A stretch of DNA of 64,000 nt from Nocardiopsis alborubida (GTDB lineage Bacteria; Actinomycetota; Actinomycetes; Streptosporangiales; Streptosporangiaceae): contig NZ_JAAXPG010000009.1 of NCBI RefSeq assembly GCF_012396365.1, positions 124,001-188,000 of the forward strand, given 5' to 3'. Each line of letters starts with the position of its first letter. Positions within the stretch are counted from its first letter, which is position 1. This document shows, piece by piece, positions 35,266-44,579 of the stretch. The notes beneath the pieces were generated by a model. It worked only from the letters and a program-made list of their open reading frames with translations, did no database searches and was not told the origin of the DNA. Both the position numbers and the translations under genes were made by a program.

Positions 35266-35930
35266 GCGTCCTCGTCCTCCTCGTCCGCGGGCAAGCCTAC
35301 GTCCCGGCCCCGGCGGGGCAGGCGCAGCGTCAGGAGCTTGGCCCGGGGGGCCAGCCCGCGGGCCAGGTCGAACACCGCCTCGGTGCGCGAGTGGTCCTCG
35401 TCGAGCACCGAGAACAGGTTCACCCCCAGGTAGAACGTGATCGCCCCGTAGGCCACCTCGCGGGCGGGCAGCAGTTTGCCGAGGGCGGATCCGCCCAGGA
35501 CCCGGTTCCACTCCTGCTCGATGAAGGCGATCCACGGTTCCGCGCGGTCCCGGATCTGCGTGCGCAGCTCCGGTTTGGTGACGGCGGCGGCCACCAGCTC
35601 GGAGAACTCGGTGATGTAGCCGCGCTCCAGGTCGGTCCGGTAGATGAGCATCGCCGCCTCCACCAGTTCCTCCAGGGTGTTGGCCCGCGCCGTGATCTCC
35701 CGGTACATCGCCATGCGCTCGGCGCTGGAGCGGTCCAGCGCCGCCAGCAGCAGCTGGTCGACCCCGCCGAAGTGGTAGAAGACCAGCGCCGAGTTGGCCT
35801 CCGCGCGCGCGGCGATGGCGCGCGCCGACGCCCCGGCGTAGCCCTCCTCGCTCACGGTCTCGCTGGCGGCCGCCAGGAGACGTTCCCTGGTCTCCTCGCT
35901 CGCGCGCCGTCCTCCGCTGCCCTTGGCCAT
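35262..35930 (-). CDS. TetR-family transcriptional regulator
   Basis: 222 residues. The N-terminal helix-turn-helix is clear: TRERLLAAASETVSEEGYAGASARAIAARAEANSALVFYHFGGVDQLLLAALD. The rest is a helical ligand-binding domain (residues 75-205). It starts at ATG 35930 behind AAGGAGG. The divergent gap to the membrane-protein gene at 36022 contains two palindromes built on TTTAATC, so it probably represses itself and the divergent operon. The ligand is unknown; the target operon looks membrane-related. Confidence 0.9.
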   Translation of the reverse strand: MAKGSGGRRASEETRERLLAAASETVSEEGYAGASARAIAARAEANSALVFYHFGGVDQLLLAALDRSSAERMAMYREITARANTLEELVEAAMLIYRTDLERGYITEFSELVAAAVTKPELRTQIRDRAEPWIAFIEQEWNRVLGGSALGKLLPAREVAYGAITFYLGVNLFSVLDEDHSRTEAVFDLARGLAPRAKLLTLRLPRRGRDVGLPADEEDEDA

Positions 35931-35965
35931 GGCCCTCCTTGCTCTCGGGGAGGTGTTCAGCATAC

Positions 35966-36002
35966 GGTTTAATCGAGTGATTAAACCAAGCGATTTAATC
36001 GC
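35966..36002. promoter_or_regulatory. TetR operator pair (TTTAATC palindromes)
   Basis: Box 1, 35966-35987: GGTTTAATC-GAGT-GATTAAACC, a perfect 9-bp inverted repeat. Box 2, 35990-36002: GCGAT-TTA-ATCGC, a perfect 5-bp repeat containing the same TTTAATC word. Box 1 lies just upstream of a -10-like TATGCT (35964-35959, minus) for the TetR gene. Box 2 covers a -10-like TTTAAT for the rightward operon. Confidence 0.7.
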
Positions 36003-36021
36003 ATGCTGAAGGAGCTCCCCC

Positions 36022-36969
36022 GTGCCTCGAAGCGACTATCCCCCGCCGTCCAGGGCGCGCCTGCTGCTCGCCGCCCTGGTCCTGGCCGCCTTCGCCGCCC
36101 TGCTGGCACTCCGGATCCACCACTGGGGCCGCCTGGACCAGACCGCCCTGTTCTACGTCGGCCTGCCCGCGACGATCGCCCTGCTCGTGGTGCTCACCGT
36201 GCGGGCCCGCAGCGCCATGGGCGTCACCATGGCCGCCACCACCCTCTGCCTGGCCCTGGCCGGCCCCCTGCTCGGTGAGGGCATGGTCTGCCTGCTCATC
36301 GCCGCTCCGCTGGTCTACGGGGTCGTCGCCGTGGTCACCTGGACGGCCGGGGCGCTCGTCGCCTGGAGGGACCGCTCACGGCACGCGCTGCTCGCGGTGC
36401 CGCTGCTGTTCGTGCTCGCGCTGGAGGGCGTCGCCGGAACCTCCCTGCTGCCGCGGGAGGGCCGCGGCGAGGGCCACGCCCTGGTCCCCGCCACCGCGCA
36501 CGACGTCGCCGCGGCCCTGGCCGCCCCGCCCTCCTACGCCGCCCCCGACGCGCTCTTCCTGCGGGTGGTCCCCTTCCCCGAACCCGTCTCGGCCTCCGGT
36601 GAGGGCCTGGATGTCGGTGACACCCGGCTCGTCCGCTTCACCCCGCGCCGCACGCTGGAGTTCGGCGCCGAGCCCACGCCGCGCCACATGGAGCTCCGGA
36701 TCACCGAGAGCGAGGTCCGCGAGGACGGCGGGCGCGTGGTGTTCGATGTGGTCGAGGACACCGCGTTCGCGAACTGGATGGACATGCGCGCCGCCGAGGC
36801 CGTGTGGCACACCGAGGGGGACGGAACCCGTCTGGCCTGGTCCATCGACTACGAGCGCACCTACGAGCCCTCCTGGTACTTCGGGCCGATCCAGTCCTAC
36901 GCGACCGACCTGGCCGCCGGGTACCTCGCCGCCACCTTCGGCACCGCAGCCCTGGAGGGCTCCCGATGA
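36022..36969 (+). CDS. membrane protein with SRPBCC-like soluble domain
   Basis: 315 residues. Four or five N-terminal membrane helices (to about 140), then a soluble beta-rich domain in the second half (LRVVPFPEPVSASGEGLDVGDTRLVRFTPRRTLEF, FANWMDMRAAEAVWHTEGDGTRLAWSIDYERTYEPSWYFGPIQ), which resembles SRPBCC/START-like lipid- or hydrophobe-binding folds. GTG start with GGAG seven bases upstream. Its stop overlaps the ATG of the next gene by four bases, and the two are opposite the TetR gene across the operator. Probably handles a hydrophobic substrate in the membrane; that is an inference. Confidence 0.65.
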   Translation: MPRSDYPPPSRARLLLAALVLAAFAALLALRIHHWGRLDQTALFYVGLPATIALLVVLTVRARSAMGVTMAATTLCLALAGPLLGEGMVCLLIAAPLVYGVVAVVTWTAGALVAWRDRSRHALLAVPLLFVLALEGVAGTSLLPREGRGEGHALVPATAHDVAAALAAPPSYAAPDALFLRVVPFPEPVSASGEGLDVGDTRLVRFTPRRTLEFGAEPTPRHMELRITESEVREDGGRVVFDVVEDTAFANWMDMRAAEAVWHTEGDGTRLAWSIDYERTYEPSWYFGPIQSYATDLAAGYLAATFGTAALEGSR

Positions 36970-38288
36970 TCCCGGAACTGCCCGCGGTGCTGGTCCGCGG
37001 CGTCGGCCTGTTCGCCCCCCTGCTCCTGCTGGCCGGACTGTGCCTGTGGCGCGCGCCCCGTCCGCGCGAGGTCGCGGCGATGCTGGTGGCCGGGGCGTGG
37101 GCCCTGTTCACGCTCGTCCCGCTCAACCTGTACGCGCTGCGCGCGGGCTGGTGGTCCTTCCACGCCGAGGGCGCGGTGTGGCTCGGCATGCCCGTGGACC
37201 TGCTGCTGGCCTGGGCGGTGCTGTGGGGCGCGCTGCCCGCGCTGCTGCTGCGCCTGCTGCCGGTCCCGCTGCTCAGCGGCCTGCTCGTGTGGGTGGACGT
37301 CATCGTCATGCCGCTCGCCGAACCCGTCGTGGTGCTGGGCCCCCTCTGGCTGCTCGGCGAGTTCGTCGGCTCGGCGCTGTGCCTGATCCCCGCGCTGATG
37401 CTGGCCTACTGGACGCGCACCGGCCAGTTGGTGCACGCCCGGATGTGGGCGCAGGCGCTCCTGGCGTTCGGGGTCATGGTGGTCCTGCCGCTGGCCGCGC
37501 TGGACGCCCTGCCCGGCGACCCGGGCTCGGCCTTCACCGCCGCCCAGCTCCTGGCCCTGGTGTGCCTGCCGGGACTGGCGGCGGCCCGCGAGTTCGCACG
37601 GGTGGGCGGCGGCACCCCGCTGCCCTTCGACCCGCCGTCGCGGCTGGTCACCAGCGGCCCCTACGCCTACCTGCGTAACCCGATGCAGACCACCGTCGCC
37701 GGGGTGTACCTGGTCCTGACTCCGGTGACCGGCGCCCCGTGGCTGCTGTTCGGCGCGCTCGCCGCCTTCGCCTACGGCGCGGGGTTCGCCGCCTGGCACG
37801 AGGGGGGCCAGCTGCGGGCGGCGTTCGGGAGGGACTGGGAGGACTACCGGGCGGGCGTGCGCGCCTGGCTGCCCCGGTGGCGCCCGTGGCCCGGCCGCGC
37901 GCCGGGCACGCTGTACGTGGCCGCGGACTGCGCCATGTGCCGGGGCCTGGGCGGCTGGCTGGCCGCCCGCGCGCCGGTGGCGCTGGAGCCGCGACCGGCG
38001 GCGGAGCACCCCGAGGTGCTGTACCGCCTCACCTACGAGAACCCCGAGGGCCTGCGCTGGAGCGGGGTGTCGGCGCTGGCCCGGGCGCTGGAACACCTGC
38101 ACCTGGGGTGGGCGCTCGCGGGCTGGGCGCTCGACCTGCCGGGGGTGCGGCACTTCGCGCAGCTGTGCGCGGACGCCTTCGGGGCCGGTCCGCGGCCCTC
38201 ACGCGAACCCCTCGACGAGCGGGAGGGCGCGGAGGAGGCGAGCGCTCCCCGTGGCGGGGAGGCACCCGGTCGCGGTACGCGGGTGTGA
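36966..38288 (+). CDS. ICMT/PEMT-like membrane methyltransferase fused to a DCC thiol-disulfide domain
   Basis: 440 residues. The N-terminal part has about eight hydrophobic helices. Residues 220-310 carry the isoprenylcysteine methyltransferase/PEMT signature SGPYAYLRNPMQTT with the downstream EGGQLRAAFGRDWEDYRAGVRAWLPR. Residues 315-420 look like a DCC (DUF393) domain: LYVAADCAMCRGLGGWLAAR with its CxxC, ending in the usual Trp/Leu-rich helix. The ATG overlaps the previous stop (ATGA). It is under the same TetR-type control. Likely activity: SAM-dependent methylation of a lipid-soluble or thiol substrate. The fusion of these two domains is not one I recall as standard. Confidence 0.75.
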   Translation: MIPELPAVLVRGVGLFAPLLLLAGLCLWRAPRPREVAAMLVAGAWALFTLVPLNLYALRAGWWSFHAEGAVWLGMPVDLLLAWAVLWGALPALLLRLLPVPLLSGLLVWVDVIVMPLAEPVVVLGPLWLLGEFVGSALCLIPALMLAYWTRTGQLVHARMWAQALLAFGVMVVLPLAALDALPGDPGSAFTAAQLLALVCLPGLAAAREFARVGGGTPLPFDPPSRLVTSGPYAYLRNPMQTTVAGVYLVLTPVTGAPWLLFGALAAFAYGAGFAAWHEGGQLRAAFGRDWEDYRAGVRAWLPRWRPWPGRAPGTLYVAADCAMCRGLGGWLAARAPVALEPRPAAEHPEVLYRLTYENPEGLRWSGVSALARALEHLHLGWALAGWALDLPGVRHFAQLCADAFGAGPRPSREPLDEREGAEEASAPRGGEAPGRGTRV

Positions 38289-38526
38289 GGTGCGTGCGCT
38301 CTCCGGGCGGTGGGGAGGCCCCGCGCGGCGCGCGGGTGCGGGGCGGGCGCGGACCCCGGTCGGCGGTTCCGCCGCCGACCTCCACCGCGGCCCGCGGGCC
38401 CCACGGCGCCCTCCCCCGGGCGGACGGCCCACCGTTATGCTCGGTCGGGCCGATCCGTCCGGAAGGCGGCGGAAGCGGCCCCGTCGTCTCCACCCCCGAG
38501 TGAAGCCCCCAGGCACGAGGTGACCC

Positions 38527-40710
38527 ATGGAAGAACAGGCCATGCTCGCGCGTGACCTCGTGCTGCGCGTCTGTGCCGGAGCGACCGAGTTCGACCCCCA
38601 CTGGATCCGGGCCGACGGCAAGGTCACCACCCCCTTCCTGGTCCCCCGGGACCGCAACCTCATCCGCGCGATCGTCGCCGCGGGCCGCGCCATGGGCGTG
38701 GACCGGCTCCTGGTGTGCCGGACCCGGCCCGAGTTCTCCTACGACCCCGTCACCGAGGTCCCCCTCGACACCGACACCCTCATCGACCTCATCCGCGGCT
38801 GGGGGCCCGCGCCCACCGACTTCCTGGTCTGCGTCGAGGACTTCTCCGCCGCCGTCCTGGTCACCGCGGACGAACTCACCGTCGCGGCCGGTCCCGCCGA
38901 CTTCGTCCGCGAACTCGTCGGCGCCGACATCCCCCAGGCCCGCAGCCACTTCGCCTCGCGCGCCCGCAGGGAGGGCGGCCCGGTCCTCGCCCGCGCCGCC
39001 CAGCTCTACCACTGCGCCGAGACCGGCGCGCGCCACGCCCGCGGCCCGCGCGGGCCCGGTCCGGACCCGGCCGAACTCCTGGCCCGCAGCGCCGAGCGCG
39101 CGCGGCGGCGCTCACCGCGGGCGGTCCGCTCCCTGCGGGCCCTGCGCGGGGCCTGGGGGTGGCTCATGGTGGTGGCGCTGCTCGCGGCCCCCCTGGCCGT
39201 CCCCGGCCTGGGCGCCGCGTTCCCGGCGCTGGTCGCCGTCTTCGTCCTGCTGTTCCAGCTGGCCCTGCTGGCCCGTTCCCGCACGGTCTCCTTCGCCTCG
39301 CTGCTGCGGGTGGCCGCGTTCGGCGCGCTGCTGCTGTGGCCCCTGGCGCTGGCCGAGTCCGCCGTCGTCGGGCTGCTGGGCGGCGACCCCTACGGCGTCC
39401 TCGGCTACACCTACGTCGCCGTGACCGTGGAGGAGGTCGGCAAGCTCCTCCCCCTGCTGTTCCTGGCCCTGGCGGCCCGCCGACGGCTGCGCCGCCTGGC
39501 CGCCGTGGACTTCCTGCTGCTGGCCGCGGCCTCCGGGGCCGGGTTCCAGCTGGCCGAGCGCCTGCTCACGCAGGTGGCCCTCGGAGGGGCGGGCCTGCCC
39601 GCGGACACCGGGTTGCTCCTGCCCGGCGGCAGTACCGTCACCGATCCGGCGGGCACCGTGCTCGCGGTCTTCTCCGGGCACGCCGTCACCACCGGCCTGG
39701 TCGGCGCCGCGCTCGGCCTGGCGGTCGTCGGCCGCCGCTACGGGGCCTGGCTGTGGCTGCTGCCGCCGGTCGCGCTGACCCTGGCGTTCCTGGAGCACCT
39801 GAACCTGAACGCGCGGCTGGCCAACGCCCAGCTGCACCCGGCCTCCGACCTCGTGCACGGCCTCCTCGGCGGCGGGGTGCTCACTCCGTGGCTGCTGGTG
39901 CTGCTGTTGCTGTGCGCGGTGGCCATGGACTACCGGATGATCGCGACCGCGGCCGAGTCCACGCCGCCGCTGCCCGGGCAGCCGCCGCTGGCCCGCCTGC
40001 GCCGTCGGGCGCGGGGGCGTTCGGTGGCCATGCGGGTCCGCGTGCCCGCCGACATCGCGCCGCTGTTCCGCCGGACGGCGCTGTCATGGGTGGACCTGCC
40101 GATCACCCTGGCCACCACGGTGTCCACGATCGCCCACGAGCTGGCCGTCGCGGCCATCGCGGCGCGGCGCGGCCCCTCGGTGCTCTGCGACACCTGGCGG
40201 TTCCTGCGCTGGCGGCGGGCGAACGCCATGGGCGAGGCCCGGTCGGCGGGGCGGCCCTGGCGCCACTATCCCGCACAGGAGGAACTGACCCGGCAGGCGC
40301 GCGAACTGGCGATGCGGCTGGGGCTGGCGGCTACCGGAGGGGTCACCGGGGCGATGGCGGCGATGGGCGCGGCGGCGGTGTTCACCGCCGTCACCGTGTC
40401 CGACCCGGTCGCGACCGGTGCGCCCGCCTACGCGTTCGTGGCCCTCGACCGGATCCAGGGGTGGCTGGGCGACCTGGCCGGTGCCGACGTACTCTGGGCG
40501 GCCGTGGTGCTGGTCGCGGTGCTCACACTGCTGCTGTCCGGGAACGGGGTGCCGCACGCGCATCCGCGGATGCGCGAGTTCCTGCGCGCGCCGACCGCGA
40601 ACACCGGGGCGATCCTCGGCATGCTCGCGCCCGGCCAGGTGGGGTACGCGCTCCTGGGCTGGGCGGGGCTGCTGCTGCCCCGACGTGTGAACCGGTTCCT
40701 CGTACGGTGA
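38527..40710 (+). CDS. PrsW-like intramembrane protease with large extensions
   Basis: 727 residues. Residues 220-460 carry the CPBP/PrsW signatures: EEVGK (Glu302-303, Lys306), GFQLAER (Glu344), SGHAVTTGLVGAALG (His385) and FLEHLNLN (His424), with about eight membrane helices. PrsW cleaves membrane anti-sigma factors in Bacillus. Here residues 1-200 form an extra soluble domain (RPEFSYDPVTEVPLDTDTLIDLIRGWGPAPTDFLVCVEDF) and residues 500-727 a second helical region. ATG start with GAGGTG upstream. No anti-sigma factor gene is adjacent, so its substrate is unknown. Confidence 0.78.
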   Translation: MEEQAMLARDLVLRVCAGATEFDPHWIRADGKVTTPFLVPRDRNLIRAIVAAGRAMGVDRLLVCRTRPEFSYDPVTEVPLDTDTLIDLIRGWGPAPTDFLVCVEDFSAAVLVTADELTVAAGPADFVRELVGADIPQARSHFASRARREGGPVLARAAQLYHCAETGARHARGPRGPGPDPAELLARSAERARRRSPRAVRSLRALRGAWGWLMVVALLAAPLAVPGLGAAFPALVAVFVLLFQLALLARSRTVSFASLLRVAAFGALLLWPLALAESAVVGLLGGDPYGVLGYTYVAVTVEEVGKLLPLLFLALAARRRLRRLAAVDFLLLAAASGAGFQLAERLLTQVALGGAGLPADTGLLLPGGSTVTDPAGTVLAVFSGHAVTTGLVGAALGLAVVGRRYGAWLWLLPPVALTLAFLEHLNLNARLANAQLHPASDLVHGLLGGGVLTPWLLVLLLLCAVAMDYRMIATAAESTPPLPGQPPLARLRRRARGRSVAMRVRVPADIAPLFRRTALSWVDLPITLATTVSTIAHELAVAAIAARRGPSVLCDTWRFLRWRRANAMGEARSAGRPWRHYPAQEELTRQARELAMRLGLAATGGVTGAMAAMGAAAVFTAVTVSDPVATGAPAYAFVALDRIQGWLGDLAGADVLWAAVVLVAVLTLLLSGNGVPHAHPRMREFLRAPTANTGAILGMLAPGQVGYALLGWAGLLLPRRVNRFLVR

Positions 40711-40793
40711 CGGACCCGGTCCCGGGACGCCGCGCTCACCCCGAGGCCGTTCTCCTGCTCCTGGCCGTGCCGGTCAGGTGTGCCCGCCCCGCC

Positions 40794-40817
40794 GGGACCT
40801 CCGGGCCAGGAGGTTCC
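40794..40817 (+). terminator. hairpin in the PrsW/BisC convergent gap
   Basis: GGACCTCC pairs with GGAGGTTCC (one G-U) around GGGCCA. It may end the PrsW transcript, and the minus strand can form the same stem. Confidence 0.4.
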
Positions 40818-40967
40818 GGAAGGGGCAGGGCGCCGGAAGGCCGCGTCGGCACCGCCCGGGTGCTCGGGCGGATCGGCCCGGAGCCGCGGGAGCCGCGCGG
40901 GGCGGGGACGGGGAGCCCGACCCCGCGGAGCCGGGCACGCGTCACGGAGCGCTCGGGGCCGCCGCGG

Positions 40968-43391
40968 TCAGGCCGTGGTGACGCCCTTCGGCGGCTCGAA
41001 GGCGCGCACGGGCGGTACCTGTCCGGTGAACGGTTCGACACGTACACGCACCAGCTGACCCGTGCACCCCTGGCTCAACGAGGACGTTCCCACGTCCTCC
41101 GTCAGCGCGTTCGGGTTCCCGTGCGCGCACGTCACACCCTCCGCTGAGGGGTCGTACCAGGCCCCCGTGGACAGCTGCACGACCCCCGGCCGCAGCGCGT
41201 CGCTCACCACCACGCCCGCCAGGCACGAGCCCGTGGCACTGGACACCCGCACCACGTCCCCGTCTGCCACACCGCACGCCCGCGCCTCCTCCGGACGCAT
41301 CCGCAGCGGCGCCCTCCCGCGCACCTTCTGCGACATGCTGTGCGCGCCCATGTCCTGCTGGCTGTGCAACCTGCCGCTGGGCTGGTTCGCGATCAGCACC
41401 AGGGGGAACCGCCCGGTTCCGGCACGGGTAGCGGAGCCGGTCGCCGCCGGGTCCCCAGCTCCAGGACCGGAACCGGTCAGCACCGGTCCCCCCGCCCTGG
41501 TCTCGGGCCCGGAACCGGTCACCACCGGTCCCGCCAGCCACACCGGATGTCCCGGGCAGTCCTCGTATCCGAACGACGCGATCGTCTCCGAGAACAGCTC
41601 GATCCGCCCGCTCGGCGTGCGCAGGGCCTGGCCTTCCGGATCGGCGCGGAACTCCCCCAACAGCGCCTCGTCCTCCACCCGGCCGGGCATCTCCACCCGA
41701 CCGCGCCTCCAGAACTCCTCGAACTCCGGCACCTCCAGGCCCCGCCGCGCCACCAGCGACCGCCAGCGCCCGTACACCACCCGCATCCACTCACCGCTCG
41801 TGCGCCCCTCGGTGAACTCCTCGCGCACCCCCAGCCTCTCGGCCAGGTCGGCGTAGGTGTCGTACTCGTCCCGCGCCTGCCCGTGCGGCGCCACCGCGCG
41901 CGGCATCGCACGCACGCTCAGGTCGCCCTGGCTGGCGGCCATGTCGTCGCGCTCCAGCACCGTCGTGGCCGGGAGCACGATGTCGGCGTGCCGCGCCGTC
42001 GCCGTCCAGTGCGTCTCGTTCACCACCACCGTCTCCGGCCGCCCGAACGCCTCGGTCAACCGCCTCAGGTCCTGGTGGTGGTGGAAGGGGTTGCCGCCGG
42101 CCCAGTACACCAGCCGGACGTCCGGGTAACGCCGCTCCTCGCCGTCGTGGTCGTAGCGCCCGCCCGGCTCCAGCAGCATGTCGGCCACCCGCGCCACCGG
42201 GATGAACGAGTCCACCGGGTTGTTGCCCTGCGGCATCCTCGGCAGCCCCAGCGGCGTCGAACCGCCCCCGTAGTTGCCCATGGACCCGTACCCGGACGCG
42301 AAACCGCCACCCGGCAGCCCCACCTGCCCCAGGCAGCACGCCAGCGCCAGCCCGGCCCACAACGGCTGCTCGCCGTACCGCGCCCGCTGCACCGACCACC
42401 CCACGTTGACCAGCGTGCGCCGCGCCGCCATGCGCCGCGCCAGCGACCGCAGCCCTTCGGCCGCGACCCCGCTGATCCGCTCGGCCCACTCCGGCGTCCG
42501 CGCGGTCCCGCCCGGCCCGCCCCGTTCGTCGCGCTCGCCCAGCACGTACGCGCGAAGCACGTCCGCGCCCACGGTGTAGCGGTCCAGGAAGGCGGTGTCG
42601 GCCAGGCCCTCGGTGAACAGCACGTGCATCAGCGCCAGCATCACCGCCGTGTCGGTCCCCGGGTTGAGCGGGACCCACTCGGCCTTGACGTCCTCGGGGG
42701 TGTCGTCCAGGAGCGGCGACACCGACACGAACTCCACCCCGGCCCCGGACGCGTCGCGCATCGCCGGACCGGCGGTCTGGGCGGCGCGCCCGCCCGAGGA
42801 GGTCCACGTGTTGGACACCCGCAGCCCGCCGAAGCTCACCAGCAGTTCGGTGTGCTCGCGGATCCGCGTCCACGACGGGGCCCGGTGCAGCAGCCGGTTG
42901 GCCGCGGGGACGCCGATGATCCGCGGGAAGAGCACCTCCACCGCGCCGTGGCTGTAGGTGGTGCGCGAGCGCGTGTACCCGCCGATCGCGTTGAGGAACC
43001 GGTGCAGCTGGCTCTGCGCGTGGTGGATCCGACCCGCGCTGCCCCAGCCGTACGAACCGCCGTAGATCGCCGCGTTCCCGTACGCGCCGCGCACCCGGTC
43101 CAGTTCACCGGCGAGCAGGTCCAGCGCCGTGGACCACTCCACCTCGACGTAGGCGTCGTCCGGGTCGCCCCGGAGCGGGTCCGGGCCGGGACCGTTCTCC
43201 AACCAGCGCCGCCGCACCGCCGGACGCGCCACCCGTGAGGCGTGGTGCTGGGCGACGGGGGTGTTGGCGATCACCGGGGACGGCGCCGGGTCGTCCGGGT
43301 CCGGGAGGGCCTCGACCACCCGGCCGTCCTCGACGACCACCCGGTAACTGCCCCAGTGGGCGCTGGTCGGATACGACGACGTGCCGGACAT
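40968..43391 (-). CDS. molybdopterin oxidoreductase of the DMSO/biotin-sulfoxide reductase type
   Basis: 807 residues, a bis-MGD molybdoenzyme without an N-terminal Fe-S cluster. The active site matches DMSO reductase closely: SYGW (Tyr114, Trp116) and YSHG (Ser147, the Mo ligand in DMSO reductase numbering, which happens to be the same here). Further family strings are GGNPFHHHQD, HWTATARHADIVLPATTVLERDD and SRLHSQQD-like PSGRLHSQQD near the C-terminal cofactor domain. There is no signal peptide or Tat motif, so it is cytoplasmic, which favours BisC-like reduction of biotin sulfoxide or methionine sulfoxide. About 14-residue repeats interrupt it at residues 613-650. Confidence 0.87.
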   Translation of the reverse strand: MSGTSSYPTSAHWGSYRVVVEDGRVVEALPDPDDPAPSPVIANTPVAQHHASRVARPAVRRRWLENGPGPDPLRGDPDDAYVEVEWSTALDLLAGELDRVRGAYGNAAIYGGSYGWGSAGRIHHAQSQLHRFLNAIGGYTRSRTTYSHGAVEVLFPRIIGVPAANRLLHRAPSWTRIREHTELLVSFGGLRVSNTWTSSGGRAAQTAGPAMRDASGAGVEFVSVSPLLDDTPEDVKAEWVPLNPGTDTAVMLALMHVLFTEGLADTAFLDRYTVGADVLRAYVLGERDERGGPGGTARTPEWAERISGVAAEGLRSLARRMAARRTLVNVGWSVQRARYGEQPLWAGLALACCLGQVGLPGGGFASGYGSMGNYGGGSTPLGLPRMPQGNNPVDSFIPVARVADMLLEPGGRYDHDGEERRYPDVRLVYWAGGNPFHHHQDLRRLTEAFGRPETVVVNETHWTATARHADIVLPATTVLERDDMAASQGDLSVRAMPRAVAPHGQARDEYDTYADLAERLGVREEFTEGRTSGEWMRVVYGRWRSLVARRGLEVPEFEEFWRRGRVEMPGRVEDEALLGEFRADPEGQALRTPSGRIELFSETIASFGYEDCPGHPVWLAGPVVTGSGPETRAGGPVLTGSGPGAGDPAATGSATRAGTGRFPLVLIANQPSGRLHSQQDMGAHSMSQKVRGRAPLRMRPEEARACGVADGDVVRVSSATGSCLAGVVVSDALRPGVVQLSTGAWYDPSAEGVTCAHGNPNALTEDVGTSSLSQGCTGQLVRVRVEPFTGQVPPVRAFEPPKGVTTA
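41467..41550 (-). repeat. imperfect 42-bp tandem repeat inside the molybdoenzyme gene
   Basis: CCGGAACCGGTC recurs at 42-base spacing (41467, 41509), together with neighbouring bases, encoding GPVVTGSGPETRAG / GPVLTGSGPGAGDP. It keeps the frame and lies between two conserved family segments, so it is probably a surface linker. Confidence 0.7.
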
Positions 43392-43631
43392 GCTCGTTTC
43401 CCCCCTGGAATCCCCTTGGGCCCCACCGGGGGCCCGGAACTCACTCTATGCACCTCACAGTGCGATGATGGGCGGCGCGGTCACGCCCGGAGGGGCGGCC
43501 GACCCGGTCCGACGACCGGACCGCACAGGCCGGACGGGCCGGCCGCACGGCCGGTGCCGCGACCGCGCTCGTGCGCGGCCGACCGGTGCCGACCGCGCAC
43601 GCGGACGAGTGGAGCAGGGGGACGAACGGCG

Positions 43632-44579
43632 ATGGGCGAACTCAGGTCGCGGCGGTCGGTACTCGCGGTTCCGGGGTCCAACCCCCGGTTCGTGGACAAG
43701 GCGCGGGGACTGGACGTGGACGCCTTCTTCCTCGACCTGGAGGACGCGGTCGCGCCCCTGGAGAAGGACTCCGCCCGCCACACCGTCGTCCGGGCGCTCA
43801 ACGACGGCGGCTGGGACGGCAAGGTGCGTTCCGTCCGCGTGAACGACGTCACCACCGGGTGGGCCTACCGCGACGTCATCACCGTCGTCGAGGGGGCCGG
43901 GGCCGCGCTCGACGCCCTGGTCCTGCCCAAGGTCACCGCGGCCCGCGACGTCCAGTGGCTCGACACCCTCCTCACCCAGATCGAGCGCGCCGTCGGCCTG
44001 GAGGTCGGCCGGATCGGCATCGAGGCGCAGATCGAGGACGCCCGCGGCCTGGTCGCCGTGGACGAGATCGCCGCCGCCTCGCCCCGCCTGGAGAGCCTCG
44101 TCTACGGGCCCGCCGACTTCATGGCCTCCATCAACATGAGGAGCCTGGTCGTCGGCGAGCAGCCGCCCGGCTACGACACCGGCGACGCCTACCACTACGT
44201 GCTCATGCGCATCCTCATGGCCGCCCGCGCCCACGGACTCCAGGCCGTCGACGGCCCCTACCTCCAGGTCCGGGACGTGGAGGCGTTCCGCCGTTCCGCC
44301 GGGCGCACGGCCGCCCTCGGCTTCGACGGCAAGTGGGTCCTGCACCCGCTCCAGGTGGAGGCCGCCAACGAGGTGTTCGCGCCCTCCCAGGAGGACTACG
44401 ACCACGCCGAGCTGATCCTGGACGCCTACGCCCACGCCACCACCGTGGACCGGCGCGGCGCCGTCATGCTCGGCGAGGAGATGCTCGACGAGGCCTCCCG
44501 CAAGATGGCGCTCGTGATCGCGGGCAAGGGGCGCGCGGCCGGGATGAGCCGGACCCGCGCGTTCGACCCGGGGACCTGA
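43632..44579 (+). CDS. HpcH/HpaI-family aldolase, CitE/malyl-CoA lyase-like
   Basis: 315 residues with the CitE-type TIM-barrel: RRSVLAVPGSNPRFVDKARGLDVDAFFLDLEDAVAP (the Glu-Asp metal/substrate site), LVLPKV, GIEAQIEDARGL and YGPADFMASINMR. Members split malyl-CoA, beta-methylmalyl-CoA or citramalyl-CoA to glyoxylate or pyruvate plus an acyl-CoA. The C-terminal FDGKWVLHPLQVEAANEVFAPS is the usual lid. The ATG at 43632 has GGGGGA about nine bases upstream; the frame is open from 43242. No pathway partners are adjacent, so the substrate is open. Confidence 0.87.
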   Translation: MGELRSRRSVLAVPGSNPRFVDKARGLDVDAFFLDLEDAVAPLEKDSARHTVVRALNDGGWDGKVRSVRVNDVTTGWAYRDVITVVEGAGAALDALVLPKVTAARDVQWLDTLLTQIERAVGLEVGRIGIEAQIEDARGLVAVDEIAAASPRLESLVYGPADFMASINMRSLVVGEQPPGYDTGDAYHYVLMRILMAARAHGLQAVDGPYLQVRDVEAFRRSAGRTAALGFDGKWVLHPLQVEAANEVFAPSQEDYDHAELILDAYAHATTVDRRGAVMLGEEMLDEASRKMALVIAGKGRAAGMSRTRAFDPGT

